In this document: positions 8,762-17,347 of the stretch, in pieces
Numbering within the stretch: position 1 is the stretch's first letter
Layout of the letters: each line of letters starts with the position of its first letter
NCBI RefSeq assembly: GCF_965248315.1
Contig: NZ_CBDFIX010000002.1
Location: 310,001-374,000, forward strand
Origin: Ulvibacterium sp965248315
Lineage (GTDB): Bacteria > Bacteroidota > Bacteroidia > Flavobacteriales > Flavobacteriaceae
Length of the DNA: 64,000 nt
Direction: 5' to 3'
Program-made: the position numbers and the translations under genes
Notes under the pieces: generated by a model
The model's database searches: none
The model's input: the letters and a program-made list of their open reading frames with translations, nothing else
Told to the model about the DNA's origin: nothing

Positions 8762-9115
8762 TCATTCCCTCTTCCATAAATCCCCGTTATCGCTACGCTG
8801 TAAGGTTTGTGAATCGATGATGCTAAAATGAAAGTGAAGTGCAAAGCTAGAGGTTGGCTCTTGTTCCAAAAAAACTTCATCGTCTTCCACCCTGTAATTG
8901 AATCGATATGCCGTATCTCCACCGTCAAAACGTATATTGGCCCTGGAGGCATCAAGGAAATGAACAAATTCCATACAAGTTTGTTCCTCGGTACAATCCG
9001 GAATTTCATGGACAAAACGGCCTACAAGGGGATTCGCACAACAATTATCTTCATCACACGAAATAAAAAATCCCAAAAGCAAAAAAAGGGATAATACATA
9101 TCCAACCGACTTCAT
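8762..9115 (-). CDS. Hypothetical lipoprotein with acidic surface-export signal
   Basis: 117 residues. The signal peptide ends in the lipobox FISC and is followed by DEDN, resembling the acidic lipoprotein export signal of flavobacteria. Three further cysteines (two adjacent at about residues 26-27, plus the ones in PDCTEEQTC) could form disulfides. The rest is beta-rich (DTAYRFNYRVEDDEVFL), suggesting a small lipocalin-like or META-like barrel, but I do not recognise a family. It is convergent with the acyltransferase gene and 66 nt beyond the 3' end of tyrS. Confidence 0.75.
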   Translation of the reverse strand: MKSVGYVLSLFLLLGFFISCDEDNCCANPLVGRFVHEIPDCTEEQTCMEFVHFLDASRANIRFDGGDTAYRFNYRVEDDEVFLEQEPTSSFALHFHFSIIDSQTLQRSDNGDLWKRE

Positions 9116-9181
9116 TTCAATTGGTATTGTTTATAGTAACAAGATACAAAAACCGAAAAAAGTTGGTTTTATGAAGTGGAT

Positions 9182-10477
9182 TTAATCGACAACCAGAACA
9201 AAATAATTCTTCTTCCCCCTTTGCAATAGGATAAATTTTTCATTGATAAGGTCAGAAGCGGTTATCAGATAATCTTCCTTGATCTTTTCTTTGTTTACTG
9301 AAATGGAATTCTGTTTTAGCTCCCTTCTGGCCTCGCTATTGGAACCCAAAAAACTAGTTTTGGCGGAAAGTGCCCCGATCATATCCAATCCATTTTCCAA
9401 ATCTTTTTTGGAAATAAGGGATTGGGGAACTCCTTCAAAAACATCCAAAAAGGTCTTCTCGTCCAGTTGTTTTAAATCTTGTGAAGTGGATTTCCCAAAA
9501 AGAATCTGACTGGCTTTTATGGCATTATCCAAGTCTTCCTGGGAGTGCACCATGGTCGTTATCTCTTCGGCCAAACGCCGCTGTACTATTCTTAAATGGG
9601 GTGCCTCACGGTGTTCATCGATCAAACCTTCAATATCCGTTTTGGAAAGAAAAGTGAAGATCTTAATGTATTTTTCCGCATCCTCATCGGAAGTGTTCAA
9701 CCAATATTGGTAAAATTTATAAGGTGAGGTCCTATGGGCATCCAACCATATATTGCCTCCTTCGGTCTTTCCAAATTTAGTGCCATCTGCCTTTGTTATT
9801 AGAGGGCAGGTCAGGGCATAACCCTTTCCACCCGCTATTCTACGTATAAGCTCCGTTCCGGTAGTAATGTTGCCCCACTGGTCACTTCCACCCATTTGAA
9901 GCGTACAATTGTGATTTTGATATAGGTACAAAAAATCATAGCCTTGTACCAATTGATAGGTGAACTCTGTGAAGGACATCCCCTCATTGGATTCCGCTGA
10001 AAGTCTTTTTTTTACGGAATCCTTGGCAATCATATAGTTTACCGTAATATGCTTGCCTACATCACGGATGAAATCCAAAAATGAAAAATCCTTCATCCAA
10101 TCGTAATTATTGACCAGTACAGCCGCATTGTCGGACTCACTATCAAAATCAAGAAATCGTGCTAATTGTGCTTTTAAGGCTTCCTCATTAAGACGCAATG
10201 TGGCCTCATCCAACAAGTTTCGCTCGGTAGACTTTCCAGAGGGATCTCCTATCATTCCGGTTGCTCCACCAACCAAGGCATACGGTTTATGACCGGCCAA
10301 TTGAAAGTGTCTTAGCATCATTACACCGACCAAATGACCTATGTGCAACGAATCTGCAGTTGGATCTATCCCTACATAAGCAGATTGCATTCCTCCTAAC
10401 AGATGTTCTTCCGTATCGGGCATAACATCGTGCAGCATTCCCCGCCATTCCAATTCCGACACAAAGTTCGTAGCCAT
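9182..10477 (-). CDS. tyrS: Tyrosyl-tRNA synthetase
   Basis: 431 residues, the normal bacterial length. The class I HIGH motif is at residues 45-48 (DSLHIGHLVG), the tyrosine-site and tRNA-binding segments are typical (LQMGGSDQWGNITTG), and the KMSKS equivalent is KFGKTEGG. The C-terminal S4-like RNA-binding domain is present (ISVNKEKI...LLQRGKKNYFVLVVD). It charges tRNA-Tyr in the cytoplasm. A TATATTTG box lies 26-33 nt upstream of the ATG, so the leader is short and there is no room for a T-box. The gene is divergent from the short-chain dehydrogenase at 10582. Confidence 0.97.
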   Translation of the reverse strand: MATNFVSELEWRGMLHDVMPDTEEHLLGGMQSAYVGIDPTADSLHIGHLVGVMMLRHFQLAGHKPYALVGGATGMIGDPSGKSTERNLLDEATLRLNEEALKAQLARFLDFDSESDNAAVLVNNYDWMKDFSFLDFIRDVGKHITVNYMIAKDSVKKRLSAESNEGMSFTEFTYQLVQGYDFLYLYQNHNCTLQMGGSDQWGNITTGTELIRRIAGGKGYALTCPLITKADGTKFGKTEGGNIWLDAHRTSPYKFYQYWLNTSDEDAEKYIKIFTFLSKTDIEGLIDEHREAPHLRIVQRRLAEEITTMVHSQEDLDNAIKASQILFGKSTSQDLKQLDEKTFLDVFEGVPQSLISKKDLENGLDMIGALSAKTSFLGSNSEARRELKQNSISVNKEKIKEDYLITASDLINEKFILLQRGKKNYFVLVVD

Positions 10478-10502
10478 GTTAACTATCTTTTACAATTCGC
10501 TG

Positions 10503-10510
10503 CAAATATA
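10503..10510 (-). promoter_or_regulatory. -7 promoter box TATATTTG for tyrS
   Basis: Exact TAnnTTTG match on the minus strand, 25 nt upstream of the tyrS start codon. Confidence 0.55.
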
Positions 10511-10569
10511 AAAGGAAATCCAATGGTTTCGGATTTTTGATAAAGCCAAATTAATCCATGCCAAATACG

Positions 10570-10577
10570 TAACTTTG
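10570..10577 (+). promoter_or_regulatory. -7 promoter box TAACTTTG immediately before an ATG
   Basis: Exact TAnnTTTG match ending only 4 nt before the ATG at 10582. If used, transcription would begin at or next to the start codon, giving a leaderless or almost leaderless message. Confidence 0.5.
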
Positions 10578-10581
10578 GGTC

Positions 10582-11589
10582 ATGGTTTTGGTAACGGGAG
10601 GTACTGGAATGGTAGGGGCGCACTTGCTGCTTCACTTGTTGCAGAAAAATATCCCGATTAAGGCAATCCGCAGACCGAACAGTAATCTTCAAAACGTTAA
10701 AAAAGTCTTTGCCTATTATACCGAAAACGCTGACAATCTCTTTCAACAAATAAAATGGATAGAGGCAGACCTTAATGATATTCCTGCTTTGGAAACGGCG
10801 TTTAAGGATGTAGCATATGTATACCATGCGGCGGCATTGATATCTTTTAATCCGGGCGATTATAAAAGGTTATATAAAATAAATACAAAAGGTACCGCCA
10901 ATATTGTTAACCTGTGTATTGAAAAAGGAATTAAGAAGCTTTGCTATGTAAGTACGATAGGGACTATAGGAAAAAGTCCGGAAGGGGCCATGGCAACCGA
11001 GGAAAACGAATGGTCCGAACAGGAGGTCAATGTCTATGCCCTTACCAAATACCTGGCAGAAATGGAGGTTTGGAGAGGTTCCCAAGAAGGTCTGCCCGTT
11101 GTAATCCTGAATCCCGGAGTAATTATAGGACCTGGTTTTTGGGACAACGGTACCGGAGATCTATTTACCACTGCAAATAAGGGATATAAATATTACCCTC
11201 CGGGAGGTACAGGTTTTATTTCCGTTCATGATGTAATACATATCATGGTAACCCTGATGAACTCCGAGATAAGTAACGAAAGATTCATTACAGTAGCCAA
11301 AAATTTGACTTTCAAGGAAATTCTGCAGCAAATGGCAGAGGCCTTGGGAAGACGGAAACCGAAAAAAGAATTGAAACCATGGCAATTGGAGATAGGGAGA
11401 TGGTTTGATTGGCTTAGAAACCTATTTACGGGCCAAGGAAGACGAATTACAAGAAACGCTATTCAGTCCCTAAAACACCGTGAATTGTATAGCAGTGAAA
11501 AAATAAAAATCCAATTAAATCTCAATTTTGAACCTCTTGACGATACCATTAAATTTTGTTGTGCCAAGTTTAAGGAAGAGAATCCTTGA
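10582..11589 (+). CDS. NAD-dependent epimerase/dehydratase (extended short-chain dehydrogenase)
   Basis: 335 residues. The Rossmann nucleotide motif TGGTGMVG is at residues 5-12. The catalytic YxxxK is visible as YALTKYLAE, with a preceding catalytic Ser/Thr segment (CYVSTIGTIG), and the substrate-side segment VVILNPGVIIGPG is typical of dihydroflavonol-reductase/3-beta-HSD-like members. The cytoplasmic substrate is unknown. The 3' end overlaps the convergent DUF4296 gene by 20 bp. The close neighbours (tyrS, dihydroorotase) do not suggest a pathway. Confidence 0.88.
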   Translation: MVLVTGGTGMVGAHLLLHLLQKNIPIKAIRRPNSNLQNVKKVFAYYTENADNLFQQIKWIEADLNDIPALETAFKDVAYVYHAAALISFNPGDYKRLYKINTKGTANIVNLCIEKGIKKLCYVSTIGTIGKSPEGAMATEENEWSEQEVNVYALTKYLAEMEVWRGSQEGLPVVILNPGVIIGPGFWDNGTGDLFTTANKGYKYYPPGGTGFISVHDVIHIMVTLMNSEISNERFITVAKNLTFKEILQQMAEALGRRKPKKELKPWQLEIGRWFDWLRNLFTGQGRRITRNAIQSLKHRELYSSEKIKIQLNLNFEPLDDTIKFCCAKFKEENP

Positions 11590-11998
11590 CCTTTTTGGGT
11601 TCTTTTTTCTTTAAGGCCCTCCTTTTTTCCATTTCAATGGCCTTTAAACTATCACTGATTTTATTGGCCTCTTGGAGCACTTTCTTTTCTTTTTCCAGAT
11701 TTGCTTCTACTTCTTTATAAATGGCTTCATACTCCGAGGGAAGGGAGGCGTAATAGGTATCGCTTTTAACAAACCGTGCGCTATCTATATTGTATTTCTT
11801 GAAGATATATTCCGTAGGTTCAATATTATGTTTCCTCAGAATAGATACATTGGTGTTCTTGGCTGCATTTATCACCGCTAAATCCTTAAGGATGGCAACC
11901 ATTTGATCTTTTGGAATCAAATCTTTTGGTTTTTCCATCAACTGTTCGCCACATGAGGCAAGAAAAACAATCAAAATAAAACATACTATTCGTCCCAT
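11570..11998 (-). CDS. DUF4296 lipoprotein
   Basis: 142 residues from the ATG at 11998; an upstream in-frame TTG at 12010 is unlikely. The signal peptide ends with the lipobox LASC followed by GEQ, without an acidic run, so it is probably retained in the periplasm. The DUF4296 core is recognisable from PKDQMVAILKDLAVINAA and YNIDSARFVKSDTYYA. The C-terminus is a charged Lys/Glu-rich helix, probably coiled-coil. Function is unknown. The start is 2 nt past the dihydroorotase stop, so the two genes are co-transcribed and probably translationally coupled. Confidence 0.85.
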   Translation of the reverse strand: MGRIVCFILIVFLASCGEQLMEKPKDLIPKDQMVAILKDLAVINAAKNTNVSILRKHNIEPTEYIFKKYNIDSARFVKSDTYYASLPSEYEAIYKEVEANLEKEKKVLQEANKISDSLKAIEMEKRRALKKKEPKKVKDSLP

Positions 11999-11999
11999 A

Positions 12000-13334
12000 C
12001 TATCGCTCAAAAGTTAATCGCCTAGCATTTCTTTTTGCCGAAAACTTCCCGTTCTCATAAGCCAAATGTCCGTTTACAAAGGTATGGGATATTTTGGAAG
12101 AAAAAGTGGAACCTTCAAAGGGGGACCATCCACATTTGTATAAAATTGTATCCTTGGATACGGTCCAAGGGTTATTGAGGTTTACTAGGACCAAATCTGC
12201 AAAATAACCTTCCCTAACGAATCCGCGCCGTTCTATCTGAAACAAGATAGCTGGATTATGACACATTTTTTCCACTACGCTTTCCAAGGAAATGCTTCCT
12301 TCCTTATACTTTTCCAAGATAGCGGGCAACGCGTGTTGTACCAATGGCCCTCCCGAGGGAGCTTTGGTATATACGTTATCCTTTTCCTGTAAGGTATGAG
12401 GCGCATGGTCTGTGGCTATTACATCTATACGGTCGTCCAAAAGTGCTTCCCAAAGTTGCTTTCTATCCATTGCTGTCTTTACGGCGGGGTTCCATTTGAT
12501 CAAGGTGCCCTTATCCTTATAGTCCGTATCCGAAAACCAAAGATGGTGTATGCAGACTTCAGCCGTTATTTTTTTCTCCTTTAAAGGAATGTCATTTCGG
12601 AACAATTGGGTTTCCTTACCGGTGGATAAATGGAATACATGTAGTCTGGCACCTGTTTTTTTGGCCAATGCAATGGCCTTTGAAGAAGAAAGGTAACAGG
12701 CCTCTTCACTACGTATGCTTGGATGGAATTGTACGGGTATATCTTCTCCGTATTGTTCCTTGTATTGGGCCAGGTTCCTTTGTATTGTTCCTTCATCCTC
12801 ACAGTGTGCAGAAATTACCATTTCGGTATTCCTAAAAATCTTTTCAATTACAGCCTCGTTATCCACCAGCATGTTTCCCGTTGAAGAACCGAGGAACAAC
12901 TTTATTCCGGAACAGGCATTTTTATCCAATCGCTTTATTTCTTCCAAGTTATCATTGGTTCCCCCAAAAGGAAAGGAATAATTGGCATAGGAAGTATTGG
13001 CGGCCATAGCAAATTTTTCTTCCAGTCTTTCTATGGTAACGGTTTGTGGATTTGTATTGGGCTGTTCCATAAAAGTAGTAATGCCTCCGGCAATGGCGGC
13101 CCTACTTTCAGAAGCAATATTTCCCTTATGGGTGAGCCCCGGTTCCCTAAAATGAACTTGATCATCTATGATTCCGGGTAAAAGATATTTGCCTTGGGCA
13201 TCTACGGTATCTGCATTTACATCCGTGATATCCCGCCCTATCTTAAGAATAAGATCATCTTTGATCAATACATCGCTCTCAAATATCTTATTTTCGTTAA
13301 CGATCTTGGCATTTTTGATTAATTGCCTACTCAT
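12000..13334 (-). CDS. pyrC: Dihydroorotase (class I type, amidohydrolase)
   Basis: 444 residues. The amidohydrolase metal motif DxHxR is seen as DDQVHFREPG. Other conserved points are the segment GIKLFLGSSTG with the usually carboxylated Lys, HCEDE, VFHLSTG and IATDHAPHT with the metal or catalytic Asp. It interconverts carbamoyl-aspartate and dihydroorotate in pyrimidine synthesis, in the cytoplasm. It lies in a minus-strand run: glycosyltransferase, dihydroorotase, DUF4296 protein, with 1-2 nt gaps. Related cyclic amidohydrolases (allantoinase, hydantoinase) are the alternative, but the REPGLTHKG motif favours dihydroorotase. Confidence 0.9.
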   Translation of the reverse strand: MSRQLIKNAKIVNENKIFESDVLIKDDLILKIGRDITDVNADTVDAQGKYLLPGIIDDQVHFREPGLTHKGNIASESRAAIAGGITTFMEQPNTNPQTVTIERLEEKFAMAANTSYANYSFPFGGTNDNLEEIKRLDKNACSGIKLFLGSSTGNMLVDNEAVIEKIFRNTEMVISAHCEDEGTIQRNLAQYKEQYGEDIPVQFHPSIRSEEACYLSSSKAIALAKKTGARLHVFHLSTGKETQLFRNDIPLKEKKITAEVCIHHLWFSDTDYKDKGTLIKWNPAVKTAMDRKQLWEALLDDRIDVIATDHAPHTLQEKDNVYTKAPSGGPLVQHALPAILEKYKEGSISLESVVEKMCHNPAILFQIERRGFVREGYFADLVLVNLNNPWTVSKDTILYKCGWSPFEGSTFSSKISHTFVNGHLAYENGKFSAKRNARRLTFER

Positions 13335-13335
13335 T

Positions 13336-14064
13336 TTAAAATCTGTTTTTTTGAAAAAGACTGCGCATTTTCATCATAAACACTCCAAAAATAGCCTCTC
13401 CAATAATGGAAGAACTCATTTTTGATTTCCCTTTTTCACGGTCTCTAAATATTATGGAAACTTCCTCTATTTTATATCCTTTGAGATATGCCCTAAACTT
13501 CATTTCAATTTGAAAAGCATATCCAATGAACCGTACCGAATCCAAATTTAGATTTTCCAGTACATAGCGTTTGTAGCATACAAACCCAGCTGTGGGATCA
13601 TGGACGCGCATACCGGTCACCATCTTCACGTAAAAAGAAGCTCCATATGATAATAACACTCTGTACAAGGGCCAGTTTACAACATTAACCCCTTTTTTAT
13701 AACGAGAGCCTACCGCCACATCAGCTTCATTTTTGCAAGCCCGGAGTAGTCTTTTTAAGTCTGTCGGGTTATGGGAGAAATCGGCATCCATCTCAAAAAT
13801 ATAATCATACTTTCTTGCAATGGCCCATTTAAACCCATGAATATAGGCAGTTCCCAGGCCAGATTTTTCTTTTCTCACCTCCAAGAACAGACTTTTAGGA
13901 AACTCCCCTTGCATTTTTTTCACCATGGATGATGTTCCATCCGGGGAATTATCGTCTACGATAAGTATATGAAAATTGGTATCCAATACAAAAACAGCTC
14001 GGATTATGGCCTCAACGTTTTCGATTTCGTTGTAAGTGGGAATAATAACGAGGCTGTCCGACAT
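13336..14064 (-). CDS. Family 2 glycosyltransferase, polyprenol-phosphate mannose synthase type
   Basis: 242 residues with the GT-A fold. The nucleotide-sugar segment IPTYNEIENVEAII is at the N-terminus, followed by ILIVDDNSPDGT and the metal-binding DXD as EMDADFSHNP. The segment VGSRYKKGVNVVNWPLYR is typical of dolichol/polyprenol-phosphate mannosyltransferase (DPM1-like) enzymes without C-terminal membrane domain. The likely product is a polyprenyl-phosphate sugar. That would be the donor for the GT39 membrane transferase encoded divergently 130 bp away, so the two probably work together. Confidence 0.88.
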   Translation of the reverse strand: MSDSLVIIPTYNEIENVEAIIRAVFVLDTNFHILIVDDNSPDGTSSMVKKMQGEFPKSLFLEVRKEKSGLGTAYIHGFKWAIARKYDYIFEMDADFSHNPTDLKRLLRACKNEADVAVGSRYKKGVNVVNWPLYRVLLSYGASFYVKMVTGMRVHDPTAGFVCYKRYVLENLNLDSVRFIGYAFQIEMKFRAYLKGYKIEEVSIIFRDREKGKSKMSSSIIGEAIFGVFMMKMRSLFQKNRF

Positions 14065-14168
14065 GGATAGGATAGGATTTGCACAAAAATAGTGTTTTCG
14101 ATAGAGTGTAAAAACGACTTGACCCTAATTGTGTTTTGTTCCAAGGTTTGGATGATGCTCAGAATTTG

Positions 14169-14176
14169 TAATTTTG
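14169..14176 (+). promoter_or_regulatory. -7 promoter box TAATTTTG
   Basis: Exact TAnnTTTG match 18 nt upstream of the ATG at 14195. It overlaps the alternative TTG at 14174, which supports the ATG. Confidence 0.5.
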
Positions 14177-14194
14177 ACCAAACTAAGCTTTTAC

Positions 14195-15862
14195 ATGCCA
14201 TTCAAACTACCTAAACTTTTTCTATTACTTTTAGGAATAATTTTAGTACTCAACCTATTCCAGGCCCACTTTACGGAACTTATTTTTGATGAAGCTTATT
14301 ACTGGCACTATGCCCAAAATATGGCCTGGGGGTATTTTGACCACCCCCCTATGGTGGCTTTACTGGTGAAGATCAGTAGCTTTTTTTTTAAGGGCGAGCT
14401 TGGCATTCGGTTTATGGGTTGCATATTATCGGTCGCAACTATTATAGTGCTCTGGTTACTGGTAGATGGTGATGAAAAACGGAAGTATATTCCCCAATTC
14501 TTTGTATTGGTATTTTCCATGACCCTACTGAATGCTTACGGGTTCTTTACCTTGCCAGATACACCTTTGTTATTTTTCACAGCTTTGTTTTTACTGATTT
14601 ATAAAAGATTTATTCAAAACCCATCCTATCTGTGGGGCGTTGTTTTGGGCGTCGTTATGGCCGCTTTGATGTACAGTAAGTATCATGCCGTTTTGGTTAT
14701 CCTTTTTGTGCTATTGTCCAATCTAAGATTAGTGACCAACAGGTTTGCATGGTTGGCGGTAATTGTTGCCTTGTTTTGCTATATCCCCCATTTTGTATGG
14801 TTATATGAAAACGACTTTGTTTCCATTAAGTATCATTTATATGAAAGACCCAATGGGGCCTATGATTTTGAAAAGTATACCTTGGGATTCCTAATTAATT
14901 TGGTGGCCATTTTTGGATTGACCTTCCCTTGGATTTACAAGGCCCTTTTTAAAACAAAATCATCCGACCTTTTTGTAAAGGCATTGCTTTATCTTACCTA
15001 TGGAGTACTACTTTTTTTCTTTCTCTCCAGTTTTAATAGAAGGGTACAGACGCAATGGATCATTGTGGTTTCCATTCCTATGGCCGTCCTTGTCTTCCAA
15101 CGGATGTTGACGGATGCCCCTATTAGAAAATGGATCTATAGAACTGGTACAGTCACTATTTTGATTTTATTATTCTTGCGAATTGGCCTCATATACAAAC
15201 CCTTTTTTCCCATTTATTATGAAACCCATGGCAACAGGCAGTGGGTAAGTGAGTTGAAATCGGAAATAGGCGATATCCCGGTAATCTTTGAAAATTCGTA
15301 TCGTAACGCGCCTATGTATGCCTTTTATTCTGGGAACCCTACATTTTCCTTAAACAATTATATGTACCGAAGAAATCAATACTCCATAGATGATTCAGAG
15401 GGAAAAATACAGGGCAAGAAAGTCCTTTATGTTTCCAAATACATGAAAAAGGGGGATCTTTCCTTTACTAAGGTAGATGGGGCTCACTACAATGCCAAGT
15501 ATATTTCAAATTTTGAATCTTTCCGAAAATTAGAAGTCATTGCTGAACAAAGAGTCCACAATTTGAATGATGGCAAGGAACATTTCTTCAAAGTTTACAA
15601 CCCCTATGATATTGAAATTGACCTTAAAAAACTTAAATTTAGTATAGCCTACCTCAATGATTATAAACAGGTAAAGGATCTTAAACCCTTACCGGCCCAT
15701 CCGTTACCGGAAAATATTTCATCGCTAAAACCCAATGATACTATAAATTTTACGTTTAAGTTTCCAAAACCCAAAATTGAAAATCCCGGTTATTTTAGAA
15801 TCGGCATTTCAGAAAACAACCTACCCTATGGTCTCAACGGGAAAAATATGAAGCTGGAGTAA
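14195..15862 (+). CDS. GT39/ArnT-like membrane glycosyltransferase
   Basis: 555 residues. About eleven hydrophobic segments fill the first 370 residues, and a soluble C-terminal domain follows. The first periplasmic loop has the acidic motif FDEAYYWHYAQNM followed by GYFDHPPMVALL, the hallmark of the PMT/ArnT family that transfers a sugar from a polyprenyl phosphate donor on the periplasmic side. The acceptor may be lipid A, a glycan or a protein and is unknown. The adjacent divergent DPM1-like enzyme is a plausible donor supplier. The stop overlaps the next start (TAATG), so translation is coupled to the DUF4271 gene. Confidence 0.87.
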   Translation: MPFKLPKLFLLLLGIILVLNLFQAHFTELIFDEAYYWHYAQNMAWGYFDHPPMVALLVKISSFFFKGELGIRFMGCILSVATIIVLWLLVDGDEKRKYIPQFFVLVFSMTLLNAYGFFTLPDTPLLFFTALFLLIYKRFIQNPSYLWGVVLGVVMAALMYSKYHAVLVILFVLLSNLRLVTNRFAWLAVIVALFCYIPHFVWLYENDFVSIKYHLYERPNGAYDFEKYTLGFLINLVAIFGLTFPWIYKALFKTKSSDLFVKALLYLTYGVLLFFFLSSFNRRVQTQWIIVVSIPMAVLVFQRMLTDAPIRKWIYRTGTVTILILLFLRIGLIYKPFFPIYYETHGNRQWVSELKSEIGDIPVIFENSYRNAPMYAFYSGNPTFSLNNYMYRRNQYSIDDSEGKIQGKKVLYVSKYMKKGDLSFTKVDGAHYNAKYISNFESFRKLEVIAEQRVHNLNDGKEHFFKVYNPYDIEIDLKKLKFSIAYLNDYKQVKDLKPLPAHPLPENISSLKPNDTINFTFKFPKPKIENPGYFRIGISENNLPYGLNGKNMKLE

Positions 15863-16518
15863 TGGAACCTATTTTTAGAAACACAACCACCGTAGACTGG
15901 ATAACCCTCCTGCTATTTGGAAGCCTATTGCTCATTGTAGTGGCCAAAAGTCTTTTTTATGGGAGGTTTCTAAATTTCGTCATCTTACCTTTTAATAACA
16001 AATACATCTTCATGTATAATAAGAAGGAAAAGTTGATGAATTGGTTCCATGTTTTTTTTACGCTCTTTCAAATCATCAATTTTTCCCTGTTCATTTTCCT
16101 TACATCTAAAATTTTATTGCAACAGGAAGGCGGCTCTTATCCGTTTATATACCCTATCATACTTGGAGGATTGGTATTGTTCATTCTTCTAAAGCTATTT
16201 TTACAGTTGGGCAACGGTTTCGTTTTTGGAGTCAATAAGGTTGTTGGCGAACTCATTTTTAAGAAGTTATCCTACTTAAACTATAGCAGTATGGTCATGT
16301 TCCTGGCCAATGTGGTTCTCGTTTATATTTTTAAGGATTCCGAGGTTGTAGTTTATCTATCCATTTTCTTAATTCTTTCGATAAATGCAATTGGCTGGAT
16401 TACAGTGTTGAAGAATCATCAAAAATTCATTACTGCTAATTTTTTCTATTTTATTTTGTACCTTTGCGCTCTCGAAATTGCGCCGTTCATCATCATTGGA
16501 AGTTATCTAAAAGACTAG
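15862..16518 (+). CDS. DUF4271 multi-pass membrane protein
   Basis: 218 residues with about five or six hydrophobic helices (for example LLLFGSLLLIVVAK, IINFSLFIFLTSKILL and LYLCALEIAPFIIIGSYL). The pattern matches DUF4271, a Bacteroidota-specific family almost always located directly upstream of uroporphyrinogen-III synthase, as here (6-nt gap). The start codon overlaps the preceding stop. Function is unknown; conserved linkage to hemD suggests a role near haem synthesis or cofactor insertion, but that is inference. Confidence 0.83.
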   Translation: MEPIFRNTTTVDWITLLLFGSLLLIVVAKSLFYGRFLNFVILPFNNKYIFMYNKKEKLMNWFHVFFTLFQIINFSLFIFLTSKILLQQEGGSYPFIYPIILGGLVLFILLKLFLQLGNGFVFGVNKVVGELIFKKLSYLNYSSMVMFLANVVLVYIFKDSEVVVYLSIFLILSINAIGWITVLKNHQKFITANFFYFILYLCALEIAPFIIIGSYLKD

Positions 16519-16524
16519 GTTTAT

Positions 16525-17271
16525 ATGAAAGTAAAGACGATTTTGGTTTCCCAGCCGGAGCCGAAAATGGAAAACTCCCCATACTCAAAACTTATTGACA
16601 AGGAAAAAGTAAAGGTAGATTTCAGGCCATTTATTCATGTGGAAGGGGTTGATGCAAAGAGTGTTCGTCGTCAAAAAATAGACCTAAAAAATTATACGGC
16701 CATTATACTTACCAGCCGTAATGCCGTAGACCATTTTTTCAGGATAGCGGAGGAAATGCGATTTAAGGTGCCGGACACTATGAAGTACTTCTGCCAGTCC
16801 GAGGCCGTAGCCTATTACCTGCAAAAATATGTGGTATATCGCAAGCGTAAAATTTATGTAGGCAAGAGAATTTTTAATGAGCTGGTTCCTCTTTTCAAAA
16901 AATATAAAGAAGAAAAATTTCTACTCCCTTCTTCGGATACCCTTAAACCAGCCGTTCCTGAAGCTCTGGACAAGGTAGGAATCGATTGGACCCGAGGAAT
17001 TTTCTATAAGACAGTAATCAGTGACTTATCGGATCTTCGTGACGTTTACTATGATGTCCTGGTATTTTTTAGTCCTTCCGGAATAGAGTCCCTATTAAAG
17101 AATTTTCCCGATTTTGAACAGAACGATACGCGTATCGCAGTCTTTGGAAACTCTACCGTTAAAGCGGCCACCGATGCCGGTCTTCGCATAGACATTAAAG
17201 CCCCGACCCCGGAAACACCTTCCATGACCATGGCTTTGCAGAAGTATATTACTACGGTAAACAAAAAGTAA
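16525..17271 (+). CDS. hemD: Uroporphyrinogen-III synthase
   Basis: 248 residues. Sequence identity in this family is low, but the two-domain pattern is visible: N-terminal ILVSQPEP, AIILTSRNAVDHFF in the middle of domain 1, and VLVFFSPSGIESLL plus IAVFGNSTVKAA near the C-terminus. It closes hydroxymethylbilane with ring-D inversion in tetrapyrrole synthesis, in the cytoplasm. Other haem genes are not in the window. The 3' end faces pckA with a hairpin at 17322-17347. Confidence 0.9.
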   Translation: MKVKTILVSQPEPKMENSPYSKLIDKEKVKVDFRPFIHVEGVDAKSVRRQKIDLKNYTAIILTSRNAVDHFFRIAEEMRFKVPDTMKYFCQSEAVAYYLQKYVVYRKRKIYVGKRIFNELVPLFKKYKEEKFLLPSSDTLKPAVPEALDKVGIDWTRGIFYKTVISDLSDLRDVYYDVLVFFSPSGIESLLKNFPDFEQNDTRIAVFGNSTVKAATDAGLRIDIKAPTPETPSMTMALQKYITTVNKK

Positions 17272-17321
17272 AAGGCCTTTTTAAAAAAATTTGAGGCTTA
17301 TTTGCGATTCCTTTTTGAACT

Positions 17322-17347
17322 CTGGATATTCATATTCAGATTTTTTT
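17322..17347 (+). terminator. Probable terminator between hemD and pckA
   Basis: Inverted repeat CTGGATAT/ATATTCAG (one G-T pair, very short loop) followed by a run of seven T. It lies 50 nt after the hemD stop, and the T run touches the convergent pckA stop codon. Confidence 0.6.
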
